DNA from: Bacteroidota bacterium
GTDB taxonomy: Bacteria > Bacteroidota > Bacteroidia > Flavobacteriales > Weeksellaceae
Reading direction: 5' to 3'
Assembly: GCA_023399595.1 (NCBI GenBank)
Contig: JAEWOR010000026.1
Location: forward strand, 40,155 to 104,154
DNA length: 64,000 nt
The notes beneath the pieces are model-generated. The model worked only from the letters and a program-made list of their open reading frames with translations, had not been told where the DNA came from and did not search any database. Positions 51,790 through 61,499 of the stretch are shown piece by piece. The first letter of the stretch is position 1, and every line of letters starts with the position of its first letter. A program made the position numbers and the translations under genes.

Positions 51790-54705
51790 ATGCAAGGAAA
51801 AGGACTTATTACAATTATTGCAATAGTACTTGGGCTCATTTGTATCAACGAATTATTGCCCACTTGGTACGCCAGCAAAATTGAAAATCAGGCAGCAGCT
51901 GTCGCAGGAGACAACCCTGTGAAGTATCAGAAAGAAATTGAAAAGCTATCCAAAGACACTTTAAATCTTGGTTTTACAAAATTGTATTACTCAAGAGCTA
52001 AAGACAAAGAAATGAAGCTTGGTCTCGACTTAAAAGGAGGTATTAACGTACTTTTGGAGATTAATCAGAGAGATTTGGTGAATGATTTAACTCATTATTC
52101 TACCAATCCAGTTCTTATTGAAGCTTTAAACAGAACTGATGTTGCACAGAAAAATTCAACAAAATCTTATATCGAAAACTTCTTTACGCAGTTCGATATT
52201 GTAAACAAGGAAAAAGGAACTAATTTAAAGTTAGCTGATCCTGAGATTTTTGGAAATACCAATCTTACAGAAGTGAAATTTAACACTACTGATGAGCAAG
52301 TAAAAAGCATTGTTAGAAGAAAAATAGACCAGTCTGTAGGAACCGCTTTTGAAGTAATCCGTACAAGGATTGACAAAATGGGAGCGGTACAACCAAACGT
52401 ACAGAGAGTTCCTGGAACAGCTAGAATCTCTGTGGAAATGCCTGGTATGAAGGATATTGACAAGGTGAAGAAGATGCTTCAAACTTCTGCAAAACTTCAA
52501 TTCTGGGAAGTGCAACAAGTTCCTGAAATGGCTCCTTATTTTGAATCTTTAGATAATGCTGTAAAGCTTAAAGGAGATTCTATAGGAGTTGCTAAAAATA
52601 CTAACTTAATTAACCTTTTAGGAATTAATACCCTAAAAACAAATGGTGTTGCCAACGTAAAATTGTCTGATACTGCTGTTGTTAATAAAATTTTAAACAG
52701 TAAAATTGCTCAAACTTTACGTCCAGGAAACATTAAATATACCCAATTTATGTGGGGTTATAAGCCTGAATCTACAGATCCTGATAGATTGGCTTTATAT
52801 GCTATTAGAGGAAATATCAATCAAAAAGCACCAGTAGATGGAGCAGTAGAAACTGCACAAATTAGCTATGACGATTTGGGAAGAATTGTGGTAGACATGC
52901 AAATGGATTCTCAAGGAGCTAAAGATTGGAAAACTCTTACTGAGAAAAACGTAAATAAGCCAGTAGCGGTAACTTTGGATAACAGAGTGTATACAGCGCC
53001 AAACGTTGTGAACGCAATCCCTAACGGTAGAACACAAATCTCTGGTAACTTCTCTCAGGAAGAAGCTAAAGAGCTTACAGATGTTTTAGGTGCAGGTAAA
53101 TTACCAGCAGGAGCTAAAGTGGTACAGGCTACACAAGTAGGTCCATCTTTAGGTCAAGAAGCTATTCATGATGGTTTGATTTCATTCTTAATTGCATTCG
53201 CTATCATCATTGTTTACATCATTTTCTATTATGGTGGAGCTGGTATTTATGCGGTTATTGCAATGATTATTAACTTGTTCTATATTTTCGGAATTATGGA
53301 TTCTGGAGATTTCACACTTACCCTTCCTGGTATTGCGGGTATTGTACTTACCATGGCAATGGCGGTGGATACCAACGTAATTATCTATGAAAGAACTAAG
53401 GAAGAACTTTTTGCAGGCAAAAATATCTTAGAAGCTTATAAAGATGGTTTCAAACACGCTTTAAGTGCGATTATTGATGGTCACTTAACTACTTTATTGA
53501 CGGCAGTTGTGTTATATTTCTTCGGAACTGGTCCTATTAAAGGTTTTGCCCTTACTTTAGGTATTGGTATTTTGATGACATTATTTACTTCTGTATTGCT
53601 TTCAAGAGTAATGATTTTTGCTAGATTGAACAAAGGAAAACATCTTTCTGTGTGGACCCCTCCAACTAAAAATGCATTCAGAAATGTTTGGATTGATTTT
53701 ATTGGAAAAAGAAAATATGCTTACATCGTCTCAATAGTATTAACTGTTGTTTGTCTTGGATCTATTTTTACCAATGGATTTAAATATGGAATCGACTTTA
53801 CAGGGGGTAGAAACTATATTGTAAGATTTGATAAAGAAATTAATATTAATGATGTTGAAAAGAAATTAGTAAAAGTTTTCAAAACTGAAGACGGTAAAAA
53901 TTCTTCAGTAGAAGCTAAAACTATTGGAAACAACAAACAGTTAAAAATCTCTACAGATTACCTTATTGATGATGAATCTTTAAAAGCTGACCAAACTATT
54001 GAACAAAAACTTTATGAAGGTCTTAAATCTGATTTACCAGCCTCTTTAACTCTTCAAGAGTTTAAATCTGCGGATAATGAGCATGCAGGAATTATCTCTT
54101 CTGAAAAAGTAGGACCTACTGTAGCAGACGATATTCAAACGCATGGTATTTTAGCTGTAGTTGCTGCATTAGCAGGAATTTTCATCTATATCTTATTTAG
54201 ATTTAGAAAATGGCAATTCTCTTTAGGTGCTGTAGCTGCCTTATTCCATGATGCAATTATAATTTTAGGAGCTTACTCTTTATTCTATAAGTTTGCGCCT
54301 TTCAACATGGAAATTAACCAGGATTTTGTTGCTGCAATCTTAACTGTATTAGGGTATTCAATTAACGATACCGTAATTATCTTTGATAGAATTAGAGAGT
54401 ATTTAAGAGAGAAAAAATCTCTTACATTGGCAGGATTGTTTGATGACTCTATCTCTAGTACTATCGGTAGAACATTCAACACCTCATTTACTACTATATT
54501 AGTAATTTTGGCAATCTTTATCTTCGGAGGAGATAACCTAAGAGGATTTATGTTTGCAATGCTTATTGGTATTGGGTTTGGTACTTACTCATCCATATTT
54601 ATTGCATCCGCAATTGCGTACGACTTATTAAAAGGTAAAAAGAAAGAAGAACTTCCTCACGGAAAAACAACTTCTAATAAAGAAGAATTGGTTACTTCAA
54701 AATAA
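51790..54705 (+). CDS. secDF: Fused protein-export membrane protein SecDF
   Basis: The 971-residue protein joins SecD (about 1-610) and SecF (about 625-950) in one chain, a form common in Bacteroidota. SecD parts: LGLDLKGGINVLLEI, a large periplasmic domain, AMAVDTNVIIYERTKEEL. SecF parts: GIDFTGGRNYIVRF, LGYSINDTVIIFDRIREYLR. It uses the proton gradient to pull exported proteins through the Sec channel. The internal periplasmic region (about 235-440) is long. Its exports feed T9SS and Tat-independent secretion. A terminator follows. Confidence 0.95.
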   Translation: MQGKGLITIIAIVLGLICINELLPTWYASKIENQAAAVAGDNPVKYQKEIEKLSKDTLNLGFTKLYYSRAKDKEMKLGLDLKGGINVLLEINQRDLVNDLTHYSTNPVLIEALNRTDVAQKNSTKSYIENFFTQFDIVNKEKGTNLKLADPEIFGNTNLTEVKFNTTDEQVKSIVRRKIDQSVGTAFEVIRTRIDKMGAVQPNVQRVPGTARISVEMPGMKDIDKVKKMLQTSAKLQFWEVQQVPEMAPYFESLDNAVKLKGDSIGVAKNTNLINLLGINTLKTNGVANVKLSDTAVVNKILNSKIAQTLRPGNIKYTQFMWGYKPESTDPDRLALYAIRGNINQKAPVDGAVETAQISYDDLGRIVVDMQMDSQGAKDWKTLTEKNVNKPVAVTLDNRVYTAPNVVNAIPNGRTQISGNFSQEEAKELTDVLGAGKLPAGAKVVQATQVGPSLGQEAIHDGLISFLIAFAIIIVYIIFYYGGAGIYAVIAMIINLFYIFGIMDSGDFTLTLPGIAGIVLTMAMAVDTNVIIYERTKEELFAGKNILEAYKDGFKHALSAIIDGHLTTLLTAVVLYFFGTGPIKGFALTLGIGILMTLFTSVLLSRVMIFARLNKGKHLSVWTPPTKNAFRNVWIDFIGKRKYAYIVSIVLTVVCLGSIFTNGFKYGIDFTGGRNYIVRFDKEININDVEKKLVKVFKTEDGKNSSVEAKTIGNNKQLKISTDYLIDDESLKADQTIEQKLYEGLKSDLPASLTLQEFKSADNEHAGIISSEKVGPTVADDIQTHGILAVVAALAGIFIYILFRFRKWQFSLGAVAALFHDAIIILGAYSLFYKFAPFNMEINQDFVAAILTVLGYSINDTVIIFDRIREYLREKKSLTLAGLFDDSISSTIGRTFNTSFTTILVILAIFIFGGDNLRGFMFAMLIGIGFGTYSSIFIASAIAYDLLKGKKKEELPHGKTTSNKEELVTSK

Positions 54706-54727
54706 GCCTTTCCTTACAATACGTTAT

Positions 54728-54760
54728 AAACAGCCCTTCTCAAAAAAAGGGCTGTTTTTT
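54728..54760 (+). terminator. secDF terminator
   Basis: AAACAGCCCTT pairs with AAGGGCTGTTT, then T6. Confidence 0.8.
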
Positions 54761-54831
54761 TATGAGGCTGTTTATTTTTTTATCGACTTAACCTTCTAAT
54801 AACTTACTTTTGTTGCATATTTTTAGTTCCA

Positions 54832-56049
54832 ATGGAAAATTCCAAAAAGAAAGCTGCTATAGGCTTTATTTTTATTACTTTACTTATTGATATTACGGGT
54901 TGGGGAATTATTATCCCCGTTGTTCCTAAACTTATAGAAGAATTAATACATGCAGATATTTCAGAAGCCGCTAAATATGGTGGTTGGTTGGGTTTTGCTT
55001 ATGCTTTTGTACAGTTTATATTTTCACCTTTGGTAGGTAATCTTAGTGATAAATACGGACGTAGACCTATTATTCTTATTTCATTATTTGGTTTTGCTGT
55101 AGATTATGTTTTTCTAGCTTTAGCTCCTAGTATTTGGTGGCTTTTTGTAGGAAGAATTATTGCGGGAATTACAGGAGCAAGTGTTACCACAGCAAGTGCT
55201 TATATTGCTGATATTTCTACAGATGAAGACAGGGCAAAGAATTTTGGACTTATTGGAGCAGCATTCGGATTAGGTTTTATAATAGGGCCAGTGATTGGTG
55301 GTGTTTTGGGACATTATGGTTCACGAGTTCCTTTTTATGCAGCAGCAGTTTTATGTTTTATTAATTTTTTATATGGATATTTTATTCTTCCTGAAAGTTT
55401 AGACAAATCTAAAAGAAGAGAATTTAATTGGAGAAAAGCCAATCCTGTTGGTTCTTTTAAGTTTTTAAGAAAACACCCCGAAATTTCAGGATTAATCGTT
55501 GCTTTGGTGCTTATTTATATTGCTGGTCATGCTGTACAAAGCAATTGGAATTATTTTACCATGTACCAATTCAATTGGAATGAACGTATGGTAGGTATTT
55601 CTTTAGGAGTTATTGGTTTATTGGTAGGTTTGGTTCAAGGGGTTCTTATCCGATGGACAACTCCAAAACTAGGAGAGAAGAAGAGTATTTATTATGGTTT
55701 ATCATTGTATGCAATAGGTATGTTACTTTTTGCTTTTGCTACCAAGGAATGGCAGATGTTTGTATTCCTCATTCCTTATTGTTTAGGAGGGATTTGTGGA
55801 CCCGCTTTACAATCAATTATCACCAAGGGAGTTCCTTCCAATGAGCAAGGTGAACTTCAAGGTGCTTTAACCAGTTTAATGAGTGCTACTTCTATTATTG
55901 GACCTCCTTTAATGACCAATTTATTTTATTTCTTCACGCACAAAGAAGCTCCTTTTGAATTTGCTGGAGCTCCATTTTTCTTAGCTTTTATTATGATGGC
56001 ACTAAGTGTAGTGATTACTTATTACGCTTTTGAGAAAAAGAAGGTGTAA
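54832..56049 (+). CDS. MFS transporter of the Tet/DHA1 drug-efflux type
   Basis: The 405-residue protein has 12 hydrophobic helices and the MFS motif A GNLSDKYGRRPIILISL near residue 75, plus GWGIIIPVVPKLIEEL in helix 1 and FGLGFIIGPVIGG in helix 5, as in TetA-like antiporters. It should export a small molecule with proton exchange. No tetR-like regulator is adjacent and the substrate is unknown. It ends at 56049, 60 nt before tatA. Confidence 0.88.
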   Translation: MENSKKKAAIGFIFITLLIDITGWGIIIPVVPKLIEELIHADISEAAKYGGWLGFAYAFVQFIFSPLVGNLSDKYGRRPIILISLFGFAVDYVFLALAPSIWWLFVGRIIAGITGASVTTASAYIADISTDEDRAKNFGLIGAAFGLGFIIGPVIGGVLGHYGSRVPFYAAAVLCFINFLYGYFILPESLDKSKRREFNWRKANPVGSFKFLRKHPEISGLIVALVLIYIAGHAVQSNWNYFTMYQFNWNERMVGISLGVIGLLVGLVQGVLIRWTTPKLGEKKSIYYGLSLYAIGMLLFAFATKEWQMFVFLIPYCLGGICGPALQSIITKGVPSNEQGELQGALTSLMSATSIIGPPLMTNLFYFFTHKEAPFEFAGAPFFLAFIMMALSVVITYYAFEKKKV

Positions 56050-56097
56050 AATTTATTTAAAATTTTTGGTAATGAATATTTTATGCATAAACTTTCG

Positions 56098-56105
56098 TAA
56101 TTTTG
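56098..56105 (+). promoter_or_regulatory. tatA -7 promoter element
   Basis: TAATTTTG ends 4 nt before the tatA ATG, suggesting a leaderless transcript. No TTG at 19-21 nt upstream was seen. Confidence 0.35.
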
Positions 56106-56109
56106 TAGC

Positions 56110-56442
56110 ATGGAAGTAGGAATTTCTGAAATGTTAATGATTGCTTTGGCAATTGTAGTTTTATTTGGACCCGATAAATTACCGCAGATTGCGCGTGATT
56201 TAGGTTCTGGTGTGCGTAAAATGAAAGGAGCAGTAGAAGATATTAAAACTGAAATTCTAAAAGAAACAGACAATCCCGTTTCTGAAATTAAAAAAGAAAT
56301 AGAAAAGGTTAAACAATCTGTTACAGAATTTAATCCTGCCAATGAGCTTAAAGATGTTTCTTTAAACGATGAAAAAACAACTGAAAAACCACAGATAAAG
56401 CCCGTTGATGACGAGCAATATGAAGGACCAGTAAGCAGGTAA
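56110..56442 (+). CDS. tatA: Twin-arginine translocase TatA/E-type subunit
   Basis: The 110-residue protein has one N-terminal transmembrane helix (about 4-20), the hinge FGPDKLPQIARDLG and an amphipathic helix, then a charged tail, as in TatA/TatB. It forms the pore for folded protein export with TatC (not in this window). Short forms with one copy are common in Bacteroidota. Its stop is 3 nt before the PAP2 gene, so they may be cotranscribed. Confidence 0.9.
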   Translation: MEVGISEMLMIALAIVVLFGPDKLPQIARDLGSGVRKMKGAVEDIKTEILKETDNPVSEIKKEIEKVKQSVTEFNPANELKDVSLNDEKTTEKPQIKPVDDEQYEGPVSR

Positions 56443-56445
56443 TAG

Positions 56446-57015
56446 ATGATGGAAGAAGTAATTCAAGAGGATAAAAAAGTATTTCTTTTTCTCAATAATT
56501 TGGGAAATTCTTCTTTCGATCAGTTTTGGATAATGGTTTCAGGAACTTTTGTTTGGGTACCATTGTACGTTATCTTTTTGTATTTATTATACAAAAATTA
56601 TTCACTTAAATCTTTATTATACATCCTTATATTTGTAGCAATTGGTATTACGGTTTCCGATCAGTTGGCTACAGTTTTTAAATTAGGTATTGCACGTTTA
56701 AGGCCTTGTCATGATCCTGAAATTCAGAATCACATGAGAATTGTTAAATGTGGTGGACAATTCGGATTTTATTCCGCACATGCTTCCAATACATTCTTTT
56801 TGGCAAGTTTTTTAACGGTTCTTTTAAAAAAGAAACTTAAATGGTTCCCATGGTTTGTTTTAACTTGGGCCGCTTTAGTTTCCTATAGCCGAATATATTT
56901 AGGTGTACACTTCCCGATGGATATTTTGATGGGGGCTTGTGTTGGATTTTTGTTGGGAGGTTTATTTGCTACACTCGCACAAAAAGTCATCAACAAGCAA
57001 AATATACCCACATGA
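56446..57015 (+). CDS. PAP2-family membrane phosphatase
   Basis: The 189-residue protein has five to six transmembrane helices and the three PAP2 motifs: KLGIARLRPCHDP, FYSAHASN and SYSRIYLGVHFPMDILMG. It dephosphorylates lipids such as undecaprenyl pyrophosphate or phosphatidate on the membrane. Two ATG codons are adjacent at the start. The 3' end overlaps the TPR gene by 4 nt (ATGA). Confidence 0.9.
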   Translation: MMEEVIQEDKKVFLFLNNLGNSSFDQFWIMVSGTFVWVPLYVIFLYLLYKNYSLKSLLYILIFVAIGITVSDQLATVFKLGIARLRPCHDPEIQNHMRIVKCGGQFGFYSAHASNTFFLASFLTVLLKKKLKWFPWFVLTWAALVSYSRIYLGVHFPMDILMGACVGFLLGGLFATLAQKVINKQNIPT

Positions 57016-57821
57016 AAAAACTTTTACTTTCTGTTGTAGTTTTAACTGCTATTTCTACTTTTGGTCAAGATGCCCAAAAAGCCGAAGAATGCTTAAAAGC
57101 TGGAAATTTTAAATGTGCTGAAACTGAATATCAAGTTTTAGTTAATAAAGAAAAAATTCAGAAGAAACTTTCCGAATATTATCTTGGCTTAGGTCAGGCT
57201 CAAAGACGATTAGGAAAATCCGCATTAGCCATAAAATCTTTTGAATCTGCTATTAGAATTAACCCCATGTCTGTTCCTGGATATGTGAATATGGCTTCCA
57301 TACAAAGTATGAAAGGTAATAAACCTAAAGCTTTGGAATATATTGCAACTGGTTTAAAAGCTGAACAAGAAAATCCTGATTTGTATTTAACGAGAGCAAG
57401 AATTTATGAAGATATGGGAAAAACGGACTTGGCTAAACAAGACTTAAATACCATTCTCAATTTTGCTCCTGATAATTTATATGCGAGAACAGGTTTGGCT
57501 AGTTTGAAAAATAAAAGTGGCGACCTTCAAGCGGCGCTAGTAGATTATAATCAATTGATTTCCGAAAAGCCAGAATCTCTTTTGTACAACGGTAGAGCAG
57601 AGGTTTATTATAAAATGAAAAAACAAAAAGAAGCTTTAGCAGATGTTAATAAAGCCATTTCTGTAGATGCTAAATTTGCGCCTTCTCATGTTACAAAAGC
57701 CTTAATTTTAATGGCTACTAATAAAAATAAGGAAGCTTGTGCAAGTCTGGATAAAGCCGTCAATTTAGGATATGAAAAATCTTTACTTACGGATTATTAT
57801 TCAAAATGCTTGATTAAATAA
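57012..57821 (+). CDS. Exported TPR-repeat protein
   Basis: The 269-residue protein has a signal peptide (MKKLLLSVVVLTAISTFGQ) and about six tetratricopeptide repeats covering most of the mature part (for example ALAIKSFESAIRINPMSVPG, AKQDLNTILNFAPDNLYART). TPR arrays bind other proteins and often act in periplasmic assembly. The ATG at 57012 is chosen because it precedes the signal peptide and overlaps the PAP2 stop. It is last in the tatA-PAP2-TPR group and followed by a terminator. Confidence 0.85.
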   Translation: MKKLLLSVVVLTAISTFGQDAQKAEECLKAGNFKCAETEYQVLVNKEKIQKKLSEYYLGLGQAQRRLGKSALAIKSFESAIRINPMSVPGYVNMASIQSMKGNKPKALEYIATGLKAEQENPDLYLTRARIYEDMGKTDLAKQDLNTILNFAPDNLYARTGLASLKNKSGDLQAALVDYNQLISEKPESLLYNGRAEVYYKMKKQKEALADVNKAISVDAKFAPSHVTKALILMATNKNKEACASLDKAVNLGYEKSLLTDYYSKCLIK

Positions 57822-57840
57822 GCTTTTTAAAATAAAATTA

Positions 57841-57876
57841 AAGCCACCATTTTAGTAAAAAATGGTGGCTTTTTTA
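57841..57876. terminator. Bidirectional terminator
   Basis: AAGCCACCATTTT pairs with AAAATGGTGGCTT around AGTAA; T runs on both sides. Confidence 0.85.
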
Positions 57877-57894
57877 TAAAATCCTGAATGAGGT

Positions 57895-58368
57895 TTAATC
57901 ATTGTGGTAAGGTTTTCCTTGTAGAATTTGATCTGCTCTGTACATTTGTTCAACAATGAATAAGCGTATCATTTGGTGCGTAAATGTCATTTTAGATAAA
58001 GAAATTTTCTCGTTGGCTCTTTCGTACATTTCAGGGGAAAAACCATAAGCGCCACCAATTAAAATATGAACTTTTTTGGTGGAAGAATTCAACCAATTGC
58101 CTATTTTTCCTGCAAATTCTCTGCTGGTATATTGTTTTCCTTTTTCGTCTAAAAGAACTACAATATCAGAGTTTTCAATATGTTGATGGAAAAGTTTGGT
58201 TTCTTCTTTTTTGATAAGTTCTGGACTCAAATTTTTGGCATTTTTTATATCTGGAAGCTCCAAAAGCTCAAAATTCCAATGTTTGGGAAGCCGGGGAAGA
58301 TAATAGTTGATTAAATTCTTGATTTCCTTGTCGTCTGTTTTTCCTATGCAAATTAAATTAATTCTCAT
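57895..58368 (-). CDS. rlmH: 23S rRNA pseudouridine-1915 methyltransferase RlmH
   Basis: The 157-residue SPOUT methyltransferase has INLICIGKTDDKEIK at the N-terminus, LLDEKGKQYTSREFA, IGGAYGFSPEM and the diagnostic C-terminus HQMIRLFIVEQMYRADQI...PYH. It methylates pseudouridine 1915 in helix 69 of 23S rRNA. It is divergent from brkB with 26 bp between the starts, and the two -7 elements cross each other. Confidence 0.95.
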   Translation of the reverse strand: MRINLICIGKTDDKEIKNLINYYLPRLPKHWNFELLELPDIKNAKNLSPELIKKEETKLFHQHIENSDIVVLLDEKGKQYTSREFAGKIGNWLNSSTKKVHILIGGAYGFSPEMYERANEKISLSKMTFTHQMIRLFIVEQMYRADQILQGKPYHND

Positions 58369-58372
58369 TTCT

Positions 58373-58393
58373 TATCTTTGTTGTGCAAATATA
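58373..58393. promoter_or_regulatory. Crossing -7 elements of brkB (+) and rlmH (-)
   Basis: TATCTTTG (58373-58380, plus) precedes brkB; TATATTTG on the minus strand (complement of 58386-58393) precedes rlmH. Each transcript would start inside the other's promoter, so firing may be mutually exclusive. Confidence 0.4.
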
Positions 58394-58394
58394 G

Positions 58395-59432
58395 ATGATG
58401 GGTATAAAAACTCCTAAATTTTTCCTTAAGATTAAAAACTTTCTAGACGGAATACATATTCCTTTTTTGGGGATTTCTCTTTGGAAAATGTTTGAAATCT
58501 ATGGTCATGGGATTTTCAAGATTCAATTGGGAAAACAAGCGGCTAGTATTTCTTGGGCTTTCTTTTTGAGTTTGTTTCCGTTTATACTTTTTTTATTGTC
58601 TTTGCTTCCGTATTTACCGCATTATGAGAAGCTCCAATTCTACATTTTTGAAGTATTAATGCACAATGTTTTTCCTGCGCATATGCAAAAAGATGTTTCT
58701 AGTTACATTCAAAATTCAATAATTCCTAATATGAAGGGAATTAGCAATTGGACATTGGTATTGGCATTAGTTTTTGCTACGAACGGAACACAGTCGTTGA
58801 TTAATGGATTTAATGTTAATATTGATCTTAAGAGAGGTGCTTTTAAGGAATATCTTATTGCTTTATTTATAACTTTAGCTTTTGCTATGTTAATTATTTG
58901 CACTCTTTTCGGGGTGTATTACAGTGAGGTGGTTCTTAAGTTATTTACGCCTAATTACAATATTTCTTGGTTTGTAGATAACCTTTCAAAAATTATTGGT
59001 TTCATTTCTTTTCCACTCTTGTATTTTGGATTATTAAGCTTATTTTATTGGGTGGGCTGTTTAAAAATTACAGCTTGGAAACAATCTATTCCAGGTGCTA
59101 TATTCACTACAATATTATTTGTAGTATTAACTTATTTTTTTGCGATATACGTTAAAAATTTCGCTCAATATAATGTGTTATATGGGTCCATAGGTTCTAT
59201 TATTTTATTAATGGTTTGGGTAAATATTAATATTATTTTAATTCTTTTAGGCAATGAATTGAACATCGCTATTAAAAAAGTGAGGGTTGAAAAAATGATT
59301 GCCGATGAAATGAAAATGCAAGCGGAGATGTTCCCAAACGAAGAATTACCTAGTATGGAGGATCCAGACGATCATCATACTTTTGTTTTTACAGAAGATC
59401 CTAATAAAAATATTCTTAAGAAAAATAAGTAA
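58395..59432 (+). CDS. YihY/BrkB-family membrane protein
   Basis: The 345-residue protein has six transmembrane helices with the family signatures AASISWAFFLSLFPFILFLL, TNGTQSLINGFNVN, and YGSIGSIILLMVWVNINIILILLGNELN. Family members were once annotated as RNase BN by mistake; some are proposed lipid or envelope-stress proteins, so I avoid the nuclease name. The C-terminal tail is acidic and His-rich (DPDDHHTF). A very GC-rich terminator follows. Confidence 0.88.
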   Translation: MMGIKTPKFFLKIKNFLDGIHIPFLGISLWKMFEIYGHGIFKIQLGKQAASISWAFFLSLFPFILFLLSLLPYLPHYEKLQFYIFEVLMHNVFPAHMQKDVSSYIQNSIIPNMKGISNWTLVLALVFATNGTQSLINGFNVNIDLKRGAFKEYLIALFITLAFAMLIICTLFGVYYSEVVLKLFTPNYNISWFVDNLSKIIGFISFPLLYFGLLSLFYWVGCLKITAWKQSIPGAIFTTILFVVLTYFFAIYVKNFAQYNVLYGSIGSIILLMVWVNINIILILLGNELNIAIKKVRVEKMIADEMKMQAEMFPNEELPSMEDPDDHHTFVFTEDPNKNILKKNK

Positions 59433-59476
59433 AAAACTACCGCCGCCGCTCGAAGAGCGGCGGCGGTAGTTTTTAA
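59433..59476. terminator. GC-rich bidirectional terminator
   Basis: AAAACTACCGCCGCCGCTC pairs with GAGCGGCGGCGGTAGTTTT around a GAA loop. The 13-bp GC-rich core stands out in this AT-rich genome. Confidence 0.85.
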
Positions 59477-59492
59477 GTTTTAAAGATGTTAA

Positions 59493-61427
59493 TTAAGCAT
59501 CAATTTTCGCATACTTAGCATTCTTTTCAATGAATTCCCTTCTTGGTGGAACTTCATCACCCATCAACATTGAGAAAATTCTATCAGCTTCACCAGCATT
59601 GTCGATATTCACTTGCTTAAGAATTCTATGTTCTGGGTTTAGGGTAGTTTCCCAAAGTTGTTCAGGATTCATTTCCCCAAGACCTTTATAACGTTGTACT
59701 TCCACACCTTTACCATCTGGAGACATTTCTAAAGTAAGTTCTTCACGCTCTTTCTCGTTATAAGCATATATTTTTTTATTTCCTTTTTTCAAAAGATAGA
59801 GTGGTGGTTGTGCAATATAAATGTATCCGTTCTCAATAAGTTCTTTCATATATCTAAAGAAGAAAGTAAGAATTAGGGTTGAGATATGCGAACCATCAAT
59901 ATCGGCATCGGTCATAATTACGATTTTATGATATCTCAACTTAGCCATATTTAAAGCTTTGCTGTCCTCTTCAGTTCCTACAGAAACACCAAGAGCAGTA
60001 TAGATATTTTTAATTTCGTCGTTATCATAAACTCTGTGAAGCATAGATTTTTCAACGTTCAAAATCTTACCTCTCAATGGAAGAATAGCTTGGAAATGTC
60101 TATCTCTACCTTGTTTTGCAGTTCCACCCGCTGAATCTCCCTCTACTAAGAATAATTCTGACTCTGCAGGATTTTTAGAAGAACAGTCTGAAAGTTTCCC
60201 TGGAAGTCCAGACCCCCCCATTGGAGATTTTCTCTGAACCATTTCTCTGGCTTTCTTAGCAGCTTGTCTTGCTTTAGCAGCTAAAACTACTTTTTGTACA
60301 ATTTGCTTAGCTTCATTAGGGTTTTCTTCCAAGAAATTGCTAAGCATTTCCCCAACAATTTTATCTACAGCACCAGAAACTTCGGAGTTTCCTAATTTAG
60401 TTTTAGTTTGACCTTCAAACTGAGGCTCCATTACTTTTACAGAAATTACAGCTGTAAGACCTTCTCTAAAGTCATCACCAGTAACTTCTACTTTTTCTTT
60501 TGCTGGTAAACCAAGCTCATCTGCATATTTTTTAAGTGTTCTTGTTAAAGCTCTTCTAAAACCAGCTAGGTGAGTTCCTCCTTCATGAGTATTAATGTTA
60601 TTTACATAAGAATGTAAATTCTCGTTGAAAGAAGTATTATAACGCATTGCAACTTCCACAGGAATATCGTCTCTTTCTCCTTCCATGAAGATTACATGCT
60701 CCATAATGGCTTCTCTGTTTCCGTCGATATATTCAACGAATTCTTTTAAACCACCATCAGAATGGAAAATTTCAGATTTAAAAGATCCATCTTCTAAAGT
60801 TTCTCTTTCATCCGTTAAAGTAATACTAATTCCTTTGTTCAAGAAAGAAAGTTCACGCAAACGGGTTGCTAATGTATCATAGTTGTATACCAACTCTGTA
60901 AAAATAGTATCATCTGGCTGGAAGAACTGTTTAGTTCCTCTTATTTCCGTTTCACCTATCTGTTCTACCTCTGTTTGAGCCTTACCTTTAGAATAAACTT
61001 GTTGATAAATATGCCCATCTTTAAAAACTGTGGTAATCATTTCATTAGAAAGAGCGTTCACACAAGAAACACCCACACCGTGAAGACCCCCAGATACTTT
61101 ATATGAATCTTTATCAAATTTACCACCTGCACCAATTTTGGTCATTACAACTTCTAGGGCAGATTTTTGTTCTTTTTCGTGATAATCTACTGGAATACCT
61201 CTACCATTATCGGTTACTTCAATAGCGTTACCTTCTTTAATAGTTACTGTAATAGTATCGCAATAGCCTGCTAACGCTTCGTCTATCGAGTTATCTACCA
61301 CCTCGTATACCAAATGGTGGAGTCCTCTTAATCCTACATCACCTATATACATTGAAGGACGCATACGCACGTGCTCCATTCCTTCCAAAGCTTGAATACT
61401 GCTCGCATTATATTGCTTCTGACTCAT
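59493..61427 (-). CDS. gyrB: DNA gyrase subunit B
   Basis: The 644-residue protein has the GHKL ATPase domain (EVVDNSIDEALAG, VSGGLHGVGVSCVNALS), the transducer region (HEGGTHLAGFRRALT), the Toprim domain (FLVEGDSAGGTAKQGRDR, MTDADIDGSHI) and the C-terminal tail (RYKGLGEMNPEQLWETT, RREFIEKNAKYAKIDA). Together with GyrA it introduces negative supercoils. The length is the short form without the ~165-residue insertion of proteobacteria. It is monocistronic on the minus strand, upstream of the HRDC gene's terminator. Confidence 0.97.
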   Translation of the reverse strand: MSQKQYNASSIQALEGMEHVRMRPSMYIGDVGLRGLHHLVYEVVDNSIDEALAGYCDTITVTIKEGNAIEVTDNGRGIPVDYHEKEQKSALEVVMTKIGAGGKFDKDSYKVSGGLHGVGVSCVNALSNEMITTVFKDGHIYQQVYSKGKAQTEVEQIGETEIRGTKQFFQPDDTIFTELVYNYDTLATRLRELSFLNKGISITLTDERETLEDGSFKSEIFHSDGGLKEFVEYIDGNREAIMEHVIFMEGERDDIPVEVAMRYNTSFNENLHSYVNNINTHEGGTHLAGFRRALTRTLKKYADELGLPAKEKVEVTGDDFREGLTAVISVKVMEPQFEGQTKTKLGNSEVSGAVDKIVGEMLSNFLEENPNEAKQIVQKVVLAAKARQAAKKAREMVQRKSPMGGSGLPGKLSDCSSKNPAESELFLVEGDSAGGTAKQGRDRHFQAILPLRGKILNVEKSMLHRVYDNDEIKNIYTALGVSVGTEEDSKALNMAKLRYHKIVIMTDADIDGSHISTLILTFFFRYMKELIENGYIYIAQPPLYLLKKGNKKIYAYNEKEREELTLEMSPDGKGVEVQRYKGLGEMNPEQLWETTLNPEHRILKQVNIDNAGEADRIFSMLMGDEVPPRREFIEKNAKYAKIDA

Positions 61428-61470
61428 ATATTTGCTATTTTTTAGTCTTAATTTATATTAAATTGTGAAT

Positions 61471-61499
61471 AAAAATTGCTTCATTTCTCTGAAGCAAAT
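61471..61499 (-). terminator. Terminator between the HRDC gene and gyrB
   Basis: TTGCTTCA pairs with TGAAGCAA; a T5 run follows on the minus strand. Confidence 0.65.

Noticed and set aside
58395..59432. RNase BN name for the YihY/BrkB protein
   Set aside because: That assignment is a known historical error; the protein is a polytopic membrane protein without nuclease motifs.
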